DNA from: Dyadobacter sp. 676
Lineage (GTDB): Bacteria > Bacteroidota > Bacteroidia > Cytophagales > Spirosomataceae
Length of the DNA stretch: 64,000 nt
Assembly (NCBI RefSeq): GCF_040448675.1
Contig: NZ_CP159289.1
Coordinates: forward strand, 2,480,001-2,544,000
Direction of reading: 5' to 3'
Shown here: one piece after another, positions 26,501 through 34,817 of the stretch
How the letters are laid out: each line of letters begins with the position of its first letter
Numbering within the stretch: position 1 is the stretch's first letter
The notes under the pieces: generated by a model
Database searches by the model: none
What the model was told of the DNA's origin: nothing
The model's input: only the letters and a program-made list of their open reading frames with translations
Position numbers and translations under genes: made by a program

Positions 26501-28553
26501 TGGCGAGTGCCCGGCGGCCCGGCTGGCCATTCAGCCTTGTACGTACGGAGACATAGTAAGTGGAGTCTTTCTGCAACCCGCTCAACGTGTACGAGGTGCC
26601 GGTTGTAGTCGCCACAGGCACCATTTCATTTCCCTTCAACATCATCACCTCATAATCGGTCGCGCCCGTAACCGCTGTCCATTCCAGAGAAATATACCCT
26701 TCGCATTGCAGGCTCGAAAGCGTCAGGCTCGGTACGCCGACTACCGTAAAAGGTTCCGAAACACTCGTCGCTCCGGTGCTGTTCTGGATCACTCTTACCC
26801 GCACTTTGTCCGACCGCAAACCGGGGTTGGCCCAGGCAAGCTGGCTCGTTCCTGCAGCAACCGTCGAAATAGTGGTCCAGGTACCGCCATTGTTACCGCT
26901 GTATTGCACAGTAAAAGTGCTTGAAGTATTGCCAAAAGCATCCCACGAAATATACGTAGGGTCACCGTCCTTGAAGCGCTCTCCCCCTATCGGATTGGTA
27001 ATCGTGATGGAATTGGGGATAATGTCATAAACTACAAAATACTCCTGCGACGGCGCCTGGCCGACGGTTGTCCCTTTAACAGAAATGGTGTAACTACCCG
27101 CTCCCGGGTTGTTGATCACCACCTGCTCCATATTATTCCGGTTATCGACTCCGGTAGCCGCCACATTGTCGACGTTGGATGCGGTCGGATCGAGAATCCG
27201 CGGAAGCACTACGTTAGACGATGGATTTGTCACTTGTAAATCCAGATTATGCACCAGGTTTTGCGACGCCAGCGTACTGCCCGCCGGATCATTCCAGTAA
27301 AGCATCACTTTCAGCTGTGCGGTGTTCGCTGGAACGCTGATCGAAAAATTGTTGGTCCCCTGATGCGAAACCTGCCCGATGGTGTAATTCTGGGATTCGA
27401 GCATTTTCACCGAACGCAGCAAATTCAGCCAGCCGAATCCGAAGCGGTAGTCGGGGCCTTCGTTGCCTTTATCTACCGCGCCGTTTACCAGCAGGGCCTT
27501 CATCAACCCGTTTTTCGGGTTCTGGTTGCCGTTCAACTGGCGATACCTTTCGTAGAGCAATGCCAGGCCTCCCGAAACGGCCGGAGTAGCCATGCTGGTC
27601 CCGCTTCCTGTGCCGTAAAGATTCACCGGAATTGTGGACATGATACCATTGCCGTGTGCGGTGATTTCAGGTTTCAGCCGGCCGTCTTTCACCGGACCGC
27701 GGCTCGATATCGGTGTAATGCCCCCCGTTTCACCGGTCGCGCCCACCGTAATCACGTTTTTGGCGGTTTGGTATCCGCCCAGAACCGTTCCGAACCCCGT
27801 CGCATACGGCGCACAGGTCGTAGTCCCGCTGTTTCCGGCTGCGAAAACGTGTTGAAGGTAAGGCATTTCAAAAGCCTGCTGGTCCAGAATGTAGGAGTAC
27901 AGGTCATAAACCCCGTTCGTTTCACAGGTAATCACATCCGAACCGTAGGAGTTATTGGTGATGACCATCCCGAAATCCTGTACGTACTGGGGCGAGTAGG
28001 CGATAATAGAGGAGTAGCTCTGCGCGACGATGGTGGCCTTCGGTGCGTAGCCCGCGTAGCGCTCGTCCATAATCCCTGCGCCGGCCATGGTACCCATTAC
28101 GTGAAGCCCGTGCGAGCCTGCCTCTATGGGTGCCCGGTTGATGACCCTCGAATTGAAATCGATGTGTCTCAATGGATTGGATTCGTCGCCGATACCAACC
28201 ACCACGCCTGCACCCGATAGGTTCCGGTTACCCGGCAATGCCGATTTAAGGACATTGGCGCGGCCGTTAACGGCACTTTTATTGTTGAGCTGGCGGTCGG
28301 GCTGCGGGATCGCCTGCACATACTGCACGAAGGGCTGACCGGCCAGCTTTTTCAACTCCCTGGCGGGCACCCGCACCGTCAGTATCTGATATTTTTTATA
28401 AGTATCGGACACAACCGGGTAATTCAGTTTTTCCAGCGCAGCGCTTACTTCATCATAGCTGAAAGACTTCGGATAGCTGATCCAGAGGTCAACGGTGGCA
28501 GGGCCAGTGAAAGCATGGGAAGGAATATGGCCATTGGCGAGACCCGGCTGCAT
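23544..28553 (-). CDS. Subtilisin-like S8 protease, multidomain, T9SS substrate (main frame)
   Basis: This 1669-residue frame holds an S8 domain with Asp123 (GIGDESN), His148 (HGLHVMGT), the oxyanion Asn in AAGNSG and Ser320 (GTSMATP). It continues with a P-domain-like beta region, an Ig-like and an fn3 domain (about 615-695), CARDB-like modules and MAM/jelly-roll-like domains. It ends in a T9SS type A sorting domain (WAVYPNPSKGIFYL, VNVYDLHGRILKRI, GIYVLEVVNGETKQAFQVLKN). It is thus a cell-surface or secreted protease. The true N-terminus is in another frame (28489-28932). Reading the T6 tract at 28553-28558 as T5 fuses both into 1795 residues. Confidence 0.9.
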   Translation of the reverse strand: MQPGLANGHIPSHAFTGPATVDLWISYPKSFSYDEVSAALEKLNYPVVSDTYKKYQILTVRVPARELKKLAGQPFVQYVQAIPQPDRQLNNKSAVNGRANVLKSALPGNRNLSGAGVVVGIGDESNPLRHIDFNSRVINRAPIEAGSHGLHVMGTMAGAGIMDERYAGYAPKATIVAQSYSSIIAYSPQYVQDFGMVITNNSYGSDVITCETNGVYDLYSYILDQQAFEMPYLQHVFAAGNSGTTTCAPYATGFGTVLGGYQTAKNVITVGATGETGGITPISSRGPVKDGRLKPEITAHGNGIMSTIPVNLYGTGSGTSMATPAVSGGLALLYERYRQLNGNQNPKNGLMKALLVNGAVDKGNEGPDYRFGFGWLNLLRSVKMLESQNYTIGQVSHQGTNNFSISVPANTAQLKVMLYWNDPAGSTLASQNLVHNLDLQVTNPSSNVVLPRILDPTASNVDNVAATGVDNRNNMEQVVINNPGAGSYTISVKGTTVGQAPSQEYFVVYDIIPNSITITNPIGGERFKDGDPTYISWDAFGNTSSTFTVQYSGNNGGTWTTISTVAAGTSQLAWANPGLRSDKVRVRVIQNSTGATSVSEPFTVVGVPSLTLSSLQCEGYISLEWTAVTGATDYEVMMLKGNEMVPVATTTGTSYTLSGLQKDSTYYVSVRTRLNGQPGRRALAISRKPDTGTCAGAISDNDLKIESIVTPASSGRKNTSTELGGAVFVKVRIKNLDDVDFNGPLSVGYQLNGVSIPVENINPFIEKGKTYDHTFAVSANLSTPGDYAFKVFIHSNADTVPANDTLTRVFRQLPNDPVALPFEDNLESLPTQSAAVAQMGLTGDGRYDFSATTDAGRIRTFVNSGFAASGQKALTLDAGRYYSAGNTSYLTSTFNLSGYNINTDDLRLIFSYKNHGQKTNDDNKVWIRGKDTDTWLEIYDLFANQNLTTEGYKTTPPLEVSALLSANAKNFSSSFQVRWGQWGKMITSDYSNGAGYSFDDIRIVSVTDDIQMIALLAPPTESCGLSNAETIAVRIRNSSARDIARLPVAYSLPNGAVVHDTIPSIAKRTTIDFAFAQKADLSAIGALSIKAWSALATDSFRDNDTLSIQVFNAPVLSSFPYLENFENGDGFWSAKGANSSWQYGTPASGGLSKAASGTKVWKTNLTGGYNDKEESYLYSPCFNVSSLAAPTLSFSAAIDLEVCEPTPCDYVYVEYSGNNGPWTRLGAVGQGTNWYNKTYSGSGAWAMQDYLRWHVASIPLPTGFTNLKLRFVLVSDGFTHREGIALDDIHIYDKVSPIDDSNTGGIVMQQVSGSGWVNFLHNGKLMAAINPNGQNMGNTEVQSYVNTAGIRNANGQYYLDRSFTIKPGNGDLASLATVRFYFLETESEALLNGAGCGTCGKPANAFELGISKYRNVGNPSKEDGSITNSTEGGWSFHPAGEVSIVPFDKGYYAEMKIKTFSEFWLAKGFVGNPNALPVELVSFDARKKEGVEGSKDVLLEWETASEENFDHFDIEVAIGDEAYRRGRFTKLAQVSGEGDLKNGKKYGYLDQAPGKWGNVYYRLKMMDIDSTYQYSRVRTVTFGGQPEWAVYPNPSKGIFYLSDDVSSGRSVSVNVYDLHGRILKRIRGDALNREQKRKVDLSGHEFGEGIYVLEVVNGETKQAFQVLKN

Positions 28554-28932
28554 TTTTTGTTCGGCGCTCGAGCTCCACCACCGCCCTTCCTCTGGTTCTG
28601 GCCAGAACGCCGGGATTGCCTCCTGGGGCGATGGTCGCGGTATAGGCGTTATGCGGAATGTATTCGAGCAGCTCGACCCCCTCTTCCTTCAATGCCCGGC
28701 GTGTTTCTTCGGTGGGTATTTCGTCGAACTGGATGATGACGAAAGATTTTTGCCCGGTGTCTGAAAACTTGAAAGCGGCGTTGCCTCGTCCGTTGCCCGA
28801 TGACACGTTCCGTTCCGGTACAAATGATCCGCTTCGGAGAAGCAATTCGTAATTCTGACGTTGCTGCCCCGCGACCTTCCCGATCATCAGGCTGGTTAGC
28901 AATAGTGTGTAGTAAAGGTTTTTCAATTTCAT
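28489..28932 (-). CDS. N-terminal fragment of the S8 protease (signal peptide and propeptide)
   Basis: This 147-residue frame begins with a signal peptide (YYTLLLTSLMIGKVAGQ) and continues as an inhibitor-like propeptide (KSFVIIQFDEIPTEETRRAL, VELLEYIPHNAYTATI) up to VVELERRTK. It then runs out of frame. Dropping one A from the A6 tract (minus strand; 28553-28558) continues as KMQPGLANGHIPSH in the main protease frame. It is not a separate gene. The preferred start is the ATG whose complement lies at 28930-28932. A plausible weak promoter (TTG, 19 bp, TAATTTG) lies at 28987-29015. Confidence 0.8.
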   Translation of the reverse strand: MKLKNLYYTLLLTSLMIGKVAGQQRQNYELLLRSGSFVPERNVSSGNGRGNAAFKFSDTGQKSFVIIQFDEIPTEETRRALKEEGVELLEYIPHNAYTATIAPGGNPGVLARTRGRAVVELERRTKNAAGSRQWPYSFPCFHWPCHR

Positions 28933-29119
28933 AATTTCAGGGACAGATAAAGGATAGGTAATTCTATTTTATTTACCATAATTATGCAAATTAATTCGGT
29001 GATTGTTTAATACAATTTATTGGGTGATATGAAAACGTTGGTAATCAAGAGAAAAAGACTACCGGATACAGGCACCCTGGCGCTATACGTGAAATTATCG
29101 GGTCCATGTTCCGGCTGCG

Positions 29120-29151
29120 TTTGTAATTAGCTGACGGCTCGTATAACTTAG
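29120..29151 (+). promoter_or_regulatory. Promoter of aroE
   Basis: TTTG (29120-29123), 20 bp, then TAACTTAG (29144-29151; one mismatch to TAnnTTTG). It lies 36 bp before the aroE ATG. Confidence 0.55.
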
Positions 29152-29186
29152 CACTTCGAAATTTTATCGTCGTTGCACGCATCCTT

Positions 29187-29960
29187 ATGAACTTATACGG
29201 CCTGATCGGATATCCGCTGACCCACTCCTTTTCAAAGCGATATTTTACCGACAAATTCCTCAGAGAAAAGATCAAAGAGAGCAGTTACGAGCTTTTTGAA
29301 ATGAAATCCCTGGAAGAATTGCCCGAACTGCTGAAAAAGAAACACGACCTGCGCGGGCTCAATGTGACTATTCCGTACAAAAAGGATGTGATCGCCTACC
29401 TCGACGACCTGGATGACGCCTCCGCCGAGCGCATAGGAGCCGTAAACACCATCAAAATTTACGCCGACGGCAGCACAAAAGGCTTTAATACAGACTATTA
29501 TGGCTTTCAGCAATCGCTCGTGGAATGGCTCGACAAACGCGGTGAATCCTGCACCAATTTCAAAGCATTGATATTAGGCAATGGTGGGGCCGCGAAGGCG
29601 GTGCAAGTGGCTTTGAAAGACCTGGAAATAGAATATATGCTGGTTTCACGCCAGAAAAGCGAGGATTGCCTTTCCTATGAAGGAATTACGCAGGATGTAA
29701 TGGACAGCCACCGGCTGATTATCAATACTACCCCTTTGGGTACTTTCCCCAACACGGAAGAATGCCCCGCGATACCCTATCAGTGGCTCACACGGAACCA
29801 CTACCTGTATGACCTTGTGTACAACCCCGCCGAAACATTATTCCTCAAAAAAGGTGCGGAACAAGGTGCAGCGACGCAGAACGGCCTGAAAATGCTCGAA
29901 TTGCAGGCGGAGAAGGCCTGGGAAATCTGGACAACGGAGGAAAACCTCTGGAGCGTTTAG
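29187..29960 (+). CDS. aroE: Shikimate dehydrogenase
   Basis: The 257-residue cytoplasmic enzyme reduces 3-dehydroshikimate to shikimate with NADPH in aromatic amino acid synthesis. The shikimate site is visible: GLIGYPLTHSFS (5-16), NVTIPYK with catalytic Lys65, and FNTDYYG with Asp103. The NADP domain carries LGNGGAAKA and INTTPLGTFP. It is slightly shorter than E. coli AroE, as usual in Bacteroidota. Its stop overlaps the stop of the convergent ribD by a few bases. Confidence 0.95.
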   Translation: MNLYGLIGYPLTHSFSKRYFTDKFLREKIKESSYELFEMKSLEELPELLKKKHDLRGLNVTIPYKKDVIAYLDDLDDASAERIGAVNTIKIYADGSTKGFNTDYYGFQQSLVEWLDKRGESCTNFKALILGNGGAAKAVQVALKDLEIEYMLVSRQKSEDCLSYEGITQDVMDSHRLIINTTPLGTFPNTEECPAIPYQWLTRNHYLYDLVYNPAETLFLKKGAEQGAATQNGLKMLELQAEKAWEIWTTEENLWSV

Positions 29961-31021
29961 GCTTTGGTATAAAAGGTCCACAAATCGTCACCGATTTGCT
30001 CCGCGCCCCTGAAAACGCCCCTGGGCGCCGGCGCAGTCACGCCCGTGCCGATCGTCTGTCTGCCCTGACATCGGCGGATCTCGTCCCACAAACCGGCCTC
30101 GAAGAATGCATTGATTATCGCCGCGCCGCCTTCGACCAGCACCGAATGGATCTTCCTCTTATGCAATCCTTTCAGAAGTTCCACGATCTCACCGTCCGCC
30201 CCCGCAATGCGCATGTAAGCCGTTACCGGTGCTGCATAACGGTCCGGGTCTGCCGGAATAGCCGTTTCCCGATCATAATTGACCACGACCGTACTCTGAA
30301 GGTTATCGAACAAATGCAGATGCCCGGGTAGTTGAAGCCGCCTGTCGGTGACGATCCGGACCGGGTTTGTTCCTGTCCAGTGCCGCACGTTCAGGCGGGG
30401 ATTGTCCATTAAAGCGGTTTTATAACCCACCATAATGGCATCCTCCTCCGTCCGCCACTGATGTACACGCATATTGGACAACGGGCCGCTGATTTGCACC
30501 GGGCTCCCCGATTCGTAGCCCAGAAAACCGTCGGCGGTTTCAGCCCATTTCAGAATAACGTAGGGCCTTCCGAGCGTCATCGCGGTAAAAAAGCGCTTGT
30601 TCAGTTCCAGCCCCTGCGCTTCGAGAATGCCCTGCCCGACTTCCACGCCCGATGCCCGGAGGCGCTCAATGCCCTGGCCCGAAACCAGCGGATTAGGGTC
30701 GTTGTTGCAAATCACGACCTTTCTCAACCGGCGGCTCACGAGTAAATCCGCGCAAGGCGGCGTTTTACCTGTATGCGAACATGGTTCGAGGGTAACATAG
30801 GCCGTCGCTTGTGGCAGCAAATGCGAATTACCTTTTGCGTCGGCGTCCTCGATGGCCCGCACTTCGGCATGCGGACCGCCGTAAGCGCGGTGCCAGCCTT
30901 CGCCGATAATCCGGCCTTCATGGACGATCACGCAGCCAACCATTGGGTTCGGGCTCACCGCGCCCCGGCCGTATTCAGCGAGCTGCAAGGCCCGTTCCAT
31001 CCATTGATTGTGCGTCTCCAT
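29957..31021 (-). CDS. ribD: Bifunctional riboflavin biosynthesis deaminase/reductase
   Basis: From METHNQWMERAL (start 31021) the protein has 354 residues. The N-terminal deaminase has the zinc motif GGPHAEVRAI plus PCSHTGKTPPCADLL, and the C-terminal reductase domain follows (RPYVILKWAETADGFLG, VLVEGGAAIINAFF). RibD deaminates and then reduces the pyrimidine intermediate in riboflavin synthesis. The annotated longer start (31054) adds MSLKAHLYFCH with no family support. The gene is convergent with aroE and divergent from prmC. Confidence 0.93.
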   Translation of the reverse strand: METHNQWMERALQLAEYGRGAVSPNPMVGCVIVHEGRIIGEGWHRAYGGPHAEVRAIEDADAKGNSHLLPQATAYVTLEPCSHTGKTPPCADLLVSRRLRKVVICNNDPNPLVSGQGIERLRASGVEVGQGILEAQGLELNKRFFTAMTLGRPYVILKWAETADGFLGYESGSPVQISGPLSNMRVHQWRTEEDAIMVGYKTALMDNPRLNVRHWTGTNPVRIVTDRRLQLPGHLHLFDNLQSTVVVNYDRETAIPADPDRYAAPVTAYMRIAGADGEIVELLKGLHKRKIHSVLVEGGAAIINAFFEAGLWDEIRRCQGRQTIGTGVTAPAPRGVFRGAEQIGDDLWTFYTKA

Positions 31022-31111
31022 GTGGCAAAAATACAAATGCGCTTTCAAACTCAACTTTCGCGAGTTCCCATAATTTGCTAACTTTCCGACATTGGATCAA
31101 AATCAGTGAAA

Positions 31112-31972
31112 ATGACTTCTGCACGCCAGCTTTATTTATATATAGTAAAAAACATCACAGTTTATCCGGAAAAAGAAGCGCAGGCAATCGCATTCATGCT
31201 CCTTGAGCATTACATGCGGCTCCGCAATATCGACGTGCTGGTCGATCGCCCGATTCCCGAAACTTCCGCCCAACCCGATTGGGACAATATCATCAAGCGG
31301 CTGAACAACAACGAACCGGTACAGCATATCATCGGCTCCACCGAGTTTTGCGGCCTCGAATTCCGGGTTTCCTCGGCGGTGCTTATCCCACGCCCCGAAA
31401 CCGAAGAGCTGGTGCAAATGGTAACGCGCGACTACGCGGAACCGGACAAAAATATTTCCATTCTCGACATCGGGACCGGCAGCGGATGTATCGCCATCGT
31501 CCTCGCGCGCTTCCTCCCGCACGTGAGCGTGCACGCGTGGGACGTGTCGGACGAAGCGCTGGAAGTAGCGAAAGAAAACGCCCGCCAGCTCATTGCCGAT
31601 GTTATATTCGCGAAGCAGGATATGCTCAATGTGACATTCCCCCTACCCGGTAACATCGTCCAATTCGACTGCCTCGTGAGCAACCCGCCTTACGTGACCT
31701 ATTCCGAAGCCGAAAGTATGCGCCCGAACGTGCTCCGTTTCGAGCCGCATGAGGCGTTGTTTGTGGAAGACAGCGACCCATTGCTTTTTTACAAAGCCAT
31801 TGCCGACTTTGGTGTGCACCATTTGAAACAGCATGGCAAATGCTATGTCGAAATCAACGAGCATTTCGGTGCCGAAACGAAACAGGTTTTCGAAGAAAGG
31901 AATTACAAAAACGTGGAAATCCTTCGTGATATCAATGGTAAGGACCGCTTCGTGAGAGCTATCTGGGCCTGA
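31112..31972 (+). CDS. prmC: Peptide chain release factor N5-glutamine methyltransferase
   Basis: The ATG at 31112 gives 286 residues (a GTG at 31106 is possible). The N-terminal helical domain contains NNEPVQHIIGSTEFCGLEF. The SAM domain has ILDIGTGSGCIAIVLARFLP, and the catalytic motif is NPPY (VSNPPYVTY). PrmC methylates the Gln of the GGQ motif in RF1 and RF2. It is 25 bp upstream of the MoxR-type ATPase gene on the same strand. Confidence 0.95.
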   Translation: MTSARQLYLYIVKNITVYPEKEAQAIAFMLLEHYMRLRNIDVLVDRPIPETSAQPDWDNIIKRLNNNEPVQHIIGSTEFCGLEFRVSSAVLIPRPETEELVQMVTRDYAEPDKNISILDIGTGSGCIAIVLARFLPHVSVHAWDVSDEALEVAKENARQLIADVIFAKQDMLNVTFPLPGNIVQFDCLVSNPPYVTYSEAESMRPNVLRFEPHEALFVEDSDPLLFYKAIADFGVHHLKQHGKCYVEINEHFGAETKQVFEERNYKNVEILRDINGKDRFVRAIWA

Positions 31973-31997
31973 TCCATTTAAAATTTTACCCAATTTC

Positions 31998-32951
31998 ATG
32001 TACATAGAAAAAATCAGGGAGGTACTGGACGAAATGGGCAAGGTAGTCGTAGGGCAGGACAAGCTGCTCAACCGGCTGCTCATCGGCCTTTTTACCGGCG
32101 GACATATTCTTCTCGAAGGGGTTCCCGGACTCGCCAAAACACTGACGATCAATGTAATGGCGAAAGTCCTGCACCTCGAATTCAAGCGCATCCAGTTTAC
32201 GCCCGACCTGCTTCCCGCGGATTTGATCGGGACGATGATTTACAAACCCAAAATAGGCGACTACGAAGTCAAAAAAGGGCCTATTTTCTCCAACCTCATC
32301 CTTGCCGACGAGGTAAACCGCTCCCCGGCCAAGGTGCAATCGGCATTGCTCGAAGCGATGCAGGAGAAACAGGTGACGATCGGCGACGAGACCTTCCTTC
32401 TCGACCGCCCCTTTGTCGTACTGGCTACCCAGAACCCCGTGGAACAGGAAGGTACTTACCCTCTGCCGGAAGCGCAGATCGACCGGTTTATGATGAAAGT
32501 TTATGTCGATTACCTCGACAAGATGAAGGAACTGGAAGTAATGCGGCGGATGTCGGATATCAACTACGACTATCAGATCAGGCCTATCCTGAACAAGGAA
32601 GACATTTTCGCGATCCGCAACAATGTGAACAAGGTCAATATCTCCGACACGCTGGAACGGTATATCATCGAGCTCGTTTTCGCGACCCGCCGCCCGCTGG
32701 ATTACGGCCTGCGCGACGAAGCGCGTTACATTCAGTTCGGGGCATCGCCGCGGGCCACCATTTACCTCAACCGCGCCGCCAAGGCGCTCGCCTATCTCGA
32801 AGGAAGGGATTATGTACTGCCCGAGGACATTAAGGAACTTGCGCCCGACATTATGAACCACCGGATTCTGCTGAACTACGAAGCCGAGGCCGACGGCGTG
32901 CGTACGATGACCATCATCGATTCCATTCTCCGGAAAGTTGCCATTGGATAA
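31998..32951 (+). CDS. MoxR family AAA+ ATPase
   Basis: The 317-residue protein has Walker A GVPGLAKT (41-48), Walker B ILADEVNR (101-108) and the sensor-1 region FVVLATQNPVEQEGTYPLPE, then the small helical lid (VLPEDIKELAPDIMNHRI). MoxR ATPases act as chaperones, often with a DUF58 and von Willebrand factor A protein encoded next door. Those partners are absent here, since the neighbours are prmC upstream and a convergent yidD. It belongs to the AAA_3 type. Confidence 0.92.
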   Translation: MYIEKIREVLDEMGKVVVGQDKLLNRLLIGLFTGGHILLEGVPGLAKTLTINVMAKVLHLEFKRIQFTPDLLPADLIGTMIYKPKIGDYEVKKGPIFSNLILADEVNRSPAKVQSALLEAMQEKQVTIGDETFLLDRPFVVLATQNPVEQEGTYPLPEAQIDRFMMKVYVDYLDKMKELEVMRRMSDINYDYQIRPILNKEDIFAIRNNVNKVNISDTLERYIIELVFATRRPLDYGLRDEARYIQFGASPRATIYLNRAAKALAYLEGRDYVLPEDIKELAPDIMNHRILLNYEAEADGVRTMTIIDSILRKVAIG

Positions 32952-32952
32952 T

Positions 32953-33162
32953 TCATGGGACCGGGTCGTGACCATGGCCGCCCCATGGGTGGCAGCGCGC
33001 AATGCGTTTCAGCCCCAACCAGCCGCCTTTGAACGGGCCGTATTTTTGCACGGCCTCGATCATATATTGCGAGCAGGTAGGCGTATACCGGCACGAATTG
33101 GGCAGGTAAGGCGAAAGCGCCGCCTGATAAAACCGCACAAAGGCTATGAGTAAAAATTTCAT
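32953..33162 (-). CDS. yidD: Membrane protein insertion efficiency factor YidD
   Basis: A short 69-residue protein with the complete YidD signature: [31 protein letters not shown], and [19 protein letters not shown]. YidD assists YidC/Sec-dependent insertion of inner-membrane proteins through an amphipathic N-terminal helix. It ends 1 bp beyond the convergent MoxR stop, and its start region overlaps the lgt promoter. Confidence 0.95.
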   Translation of the reverse strand: MKFLLIAFVRFYQAALSPYLPNSCRYTPTCSQYMIEAVQKYGPFKGGWLGLKRIARCHPWGGHGHDPVP

Positions 33163-33192
33163 TTCGCGTCTTGTCTCATATTAGTATATTTG
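33162..33192 (+). promoter_or_regulatory. Promoter of lgt
   Basis: A perfect -7 element TATATTTG (33185-33192) stands 19 bp after TTTC (33162-33165, near TTTG). It lies 20 bp before the lgt ATG. Confidence 0.58.
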
Positions 33193-33211
33193 ACCATTAA
33201 CATCACAACGC

Positions 33212-34042
33212 ATGCTTTCATATATCATGTGGGACGTCAGTCCCGAAATCTTCACCATTCCGGAAATCGCCGGTTTTGGTCCCTTCCCTGTCCGCTGGTA
33301 TGGTTTACTTTTCGCAGCCGGTTTCCTGATCGGCCAGCAAATTATGATCTATATCTTCAAGAAAGAAGGAAAGACACTGGAAGATATCGACTCGCTCACA
33401 CTATATATGGTGCTCTCGATCGTCATCGGCGCCCGCGTGGGCCATTTTCTTTTCTATGAACCCGAAGTGCTGTTTAAAAATCCCCTGGAAGTGATATTAC
33501 CTCCCTACGCCGGGCTTGCGAGCCATGGTGCGGTGATCGGGACGGTGATCGGGCTCTGGCTGTATGCGCGCTCGCGCCGCGGCACAGGCCAGACGTTCTT
33601 CTGGGTAACCGACCGCCTGACAATCACCTTCGCATTGGGCGGCTCTTTCATCCGCTTCGGTAACCTGATGAACTCCGAGATCGTCGGAAAACCCTCCGAT
33701 GTGCCCTGGGCATTCATTTTCCGTCAAAACACCGAGTTCCTGCAAATCCCCCGCCACCCGGCGCAGCTATACGAATCCATTTCGTGCTTTATCCTTACGT
33801 TCATCCTGTTTGGGATCTGGAACAAATACAAGGCCGCCACACCACGCGGGCTGATGGTCGGAGTGTTTCTCGTATGGGTGTTCACGTTGCGCTTCCTGTA
33901 TGAGTTCCTCAAAGAAAACCAGGAGGCGTTCGAGGCGAACTACGCATTGAACATGGGGCAGGTATTGAGTATTCCGGCGGTATTGCTCGGCCTCTATTTT
34001 ATCGTTCAGTCGCGGCGAAATCCCATGGAAGTGGCAAGGTAA
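33212..34042 (+). CDS. lgt: Prolipoprotein diacylglyceryl transferase
   Basis: The 276-residue polytopic inner-membrane enzyme moves diacylglycerol from phosphatidylglycerol to the lipobox cysteine of prolipoproteins. The catalytic His is in HGAVIG (His105), and the essential Arg of the Lgt signature is in GSFIRFGNLMNSEIVG (Arg148). HPAQLYESI and LRFLYEFLKENQ follow as in the family. It would act on the many lipoproteins encoded in this window. Confidence 0.96.
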   Translation: MLSYIMWDVSPEIFTIPEIAGFGPFPVRWYGLLFAAGFLIGQQIMIYIFKKEGKTLEDIDSLTLYMVLSIVIGARVGHFLFYEPEVLFKNPLEVILPPYAGLASHGAVIGTVIGLWLYARSRRGTGQTFFWVTDRLTITFALGGSFIRFGNLMNSEIVGKPSDVPWAFIFRQNTEFLQIPRHPAQLYESISCFILTFILFGIWNKYKAATPRGLMVGVFLVWVFTLRFLYEFLKENQEAFEANYALNMGQVLSIPAVLLGLYFIVQSRRNPMEVAR

Positions 34043-34126
34043 TCGGCACGACAAGCAGTAGGCGTGCATCAGTGCGGCGTTTTCACTACATTGTAATTAG
34101 TTTGAAACAACTCTAACAATTGTCAG

Positions 34127-34738
34127 ATGAAAACATCCTTTATAGTCGCATTTCTTTCGTGCGCCCTCTTGTTAACCGGTTGCGACAGCAAACAGGAAGA
34201 AAAAGAGGCCGAAGAAAAAGCCGCCGCCGACAGTCCGGCCGACGCTCTCCAGGCCATTGCCGATAAAGCCAAGGAAATGGGCGACCGCGAGGCCGTCGAC
34301 CCTGTCGATTTCCGGAAACTGAAAAACCTTCTTCCCGAAAATCTGGCCGGCATGGCCCGCACAGAAGCTACCGGCGAGAAATCCGGTGCAATGGGATTTA
34401 CCGTTTCCACGGCGCACGCCAAATACAAGGGTTCGGAGGGTTCGCTGGATGTGGAAATCGTGGATACCGGGGGTATTGCCGGCGTATCGACGATGGCACT
34501 CGCGGCCTGGTCCATTGCCGATATCGACAAAGAGACCACCACCGGCTACGAAAAGACCACAACCATCGAAGGTTATAAAGCCTTCGAAAAATATGACAAC
34601 GAAAGCAAATCCGGTGAAATAAATGTACTCGTCGCCGATCGTTATGTGGTGAATGTAGAAGGCGATCATGTCAGCGTGGACCAGCTGAAAGAAGCGTTAA
34701 AAACAATCGACCTGGGCAAGCTGGGTGATATGAAATAG
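34127..34738 (+). CDS. Lipoprotein of unknown function
   Basis: The 203-residue product has a lipoprotein signal (LLLTGC, Cys19), a charged Glu/Ala/Lys linker (about 20-50), and a beta-rich globular part (about 65-203) with GFTVSTAHAKYKGSEGSLDVEI, EKTTTIEGYKAFEKYDNESK and INVLVADRYVVNVEGD. The pattern resembles conserved Bacteroidota lipoproteins that bind or sense at the envelope, but I do not recognise a named family. It follows lgt by 84 bp and ends in a strong terminator shared with the convergent ECF sigma gene. Confidence 0.75.
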   Translation: MKTSFIVAFLSCALLLTGCDSKQEEKEAEEKAAADSPADALQAIADKAKEMGDREAVDPVDFRKLKNLLPENLAGMARTEATGEKSGAMGFTVSTAHAKYKGSEGSLDVEIVDTGGIAGVSTMALAAWSIADIDKETTTGYEKTTTIEGYKAFEKYDNESKSGEINVLVADRYVVNVEGDHVSVDQLKEALKTIDLGKLGDMK

Positions 34739-34749
34739 GCCATAAAAGT

Positions 34750-34778
34750 AAAGCAGAAGCGTGAATGCTTCTGCTTTT
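34750..34778. terminator. Bidirectional terminator between convergent genes
   Basis: AAAGCAGAAGC (34750-34760) pairs perfectly with GCTTCTGCTTT (34767-34777) around a 6-nt loop, with A and T runs on either side. It separates the lipoprotein gene from the convergent sigma factor gene. Confidence 0.85.
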
Positions 34779-34817
34779 CAAGGTTTTAGGAATATAAACT
34801 CGGGGCTAACTCGGATG

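Noticed and set aside
31986..33002. 338-residue open frame opposite the MoxR ATPase
   Set aside because: The plus strand carries complete Walker motifs; the antisense has none.
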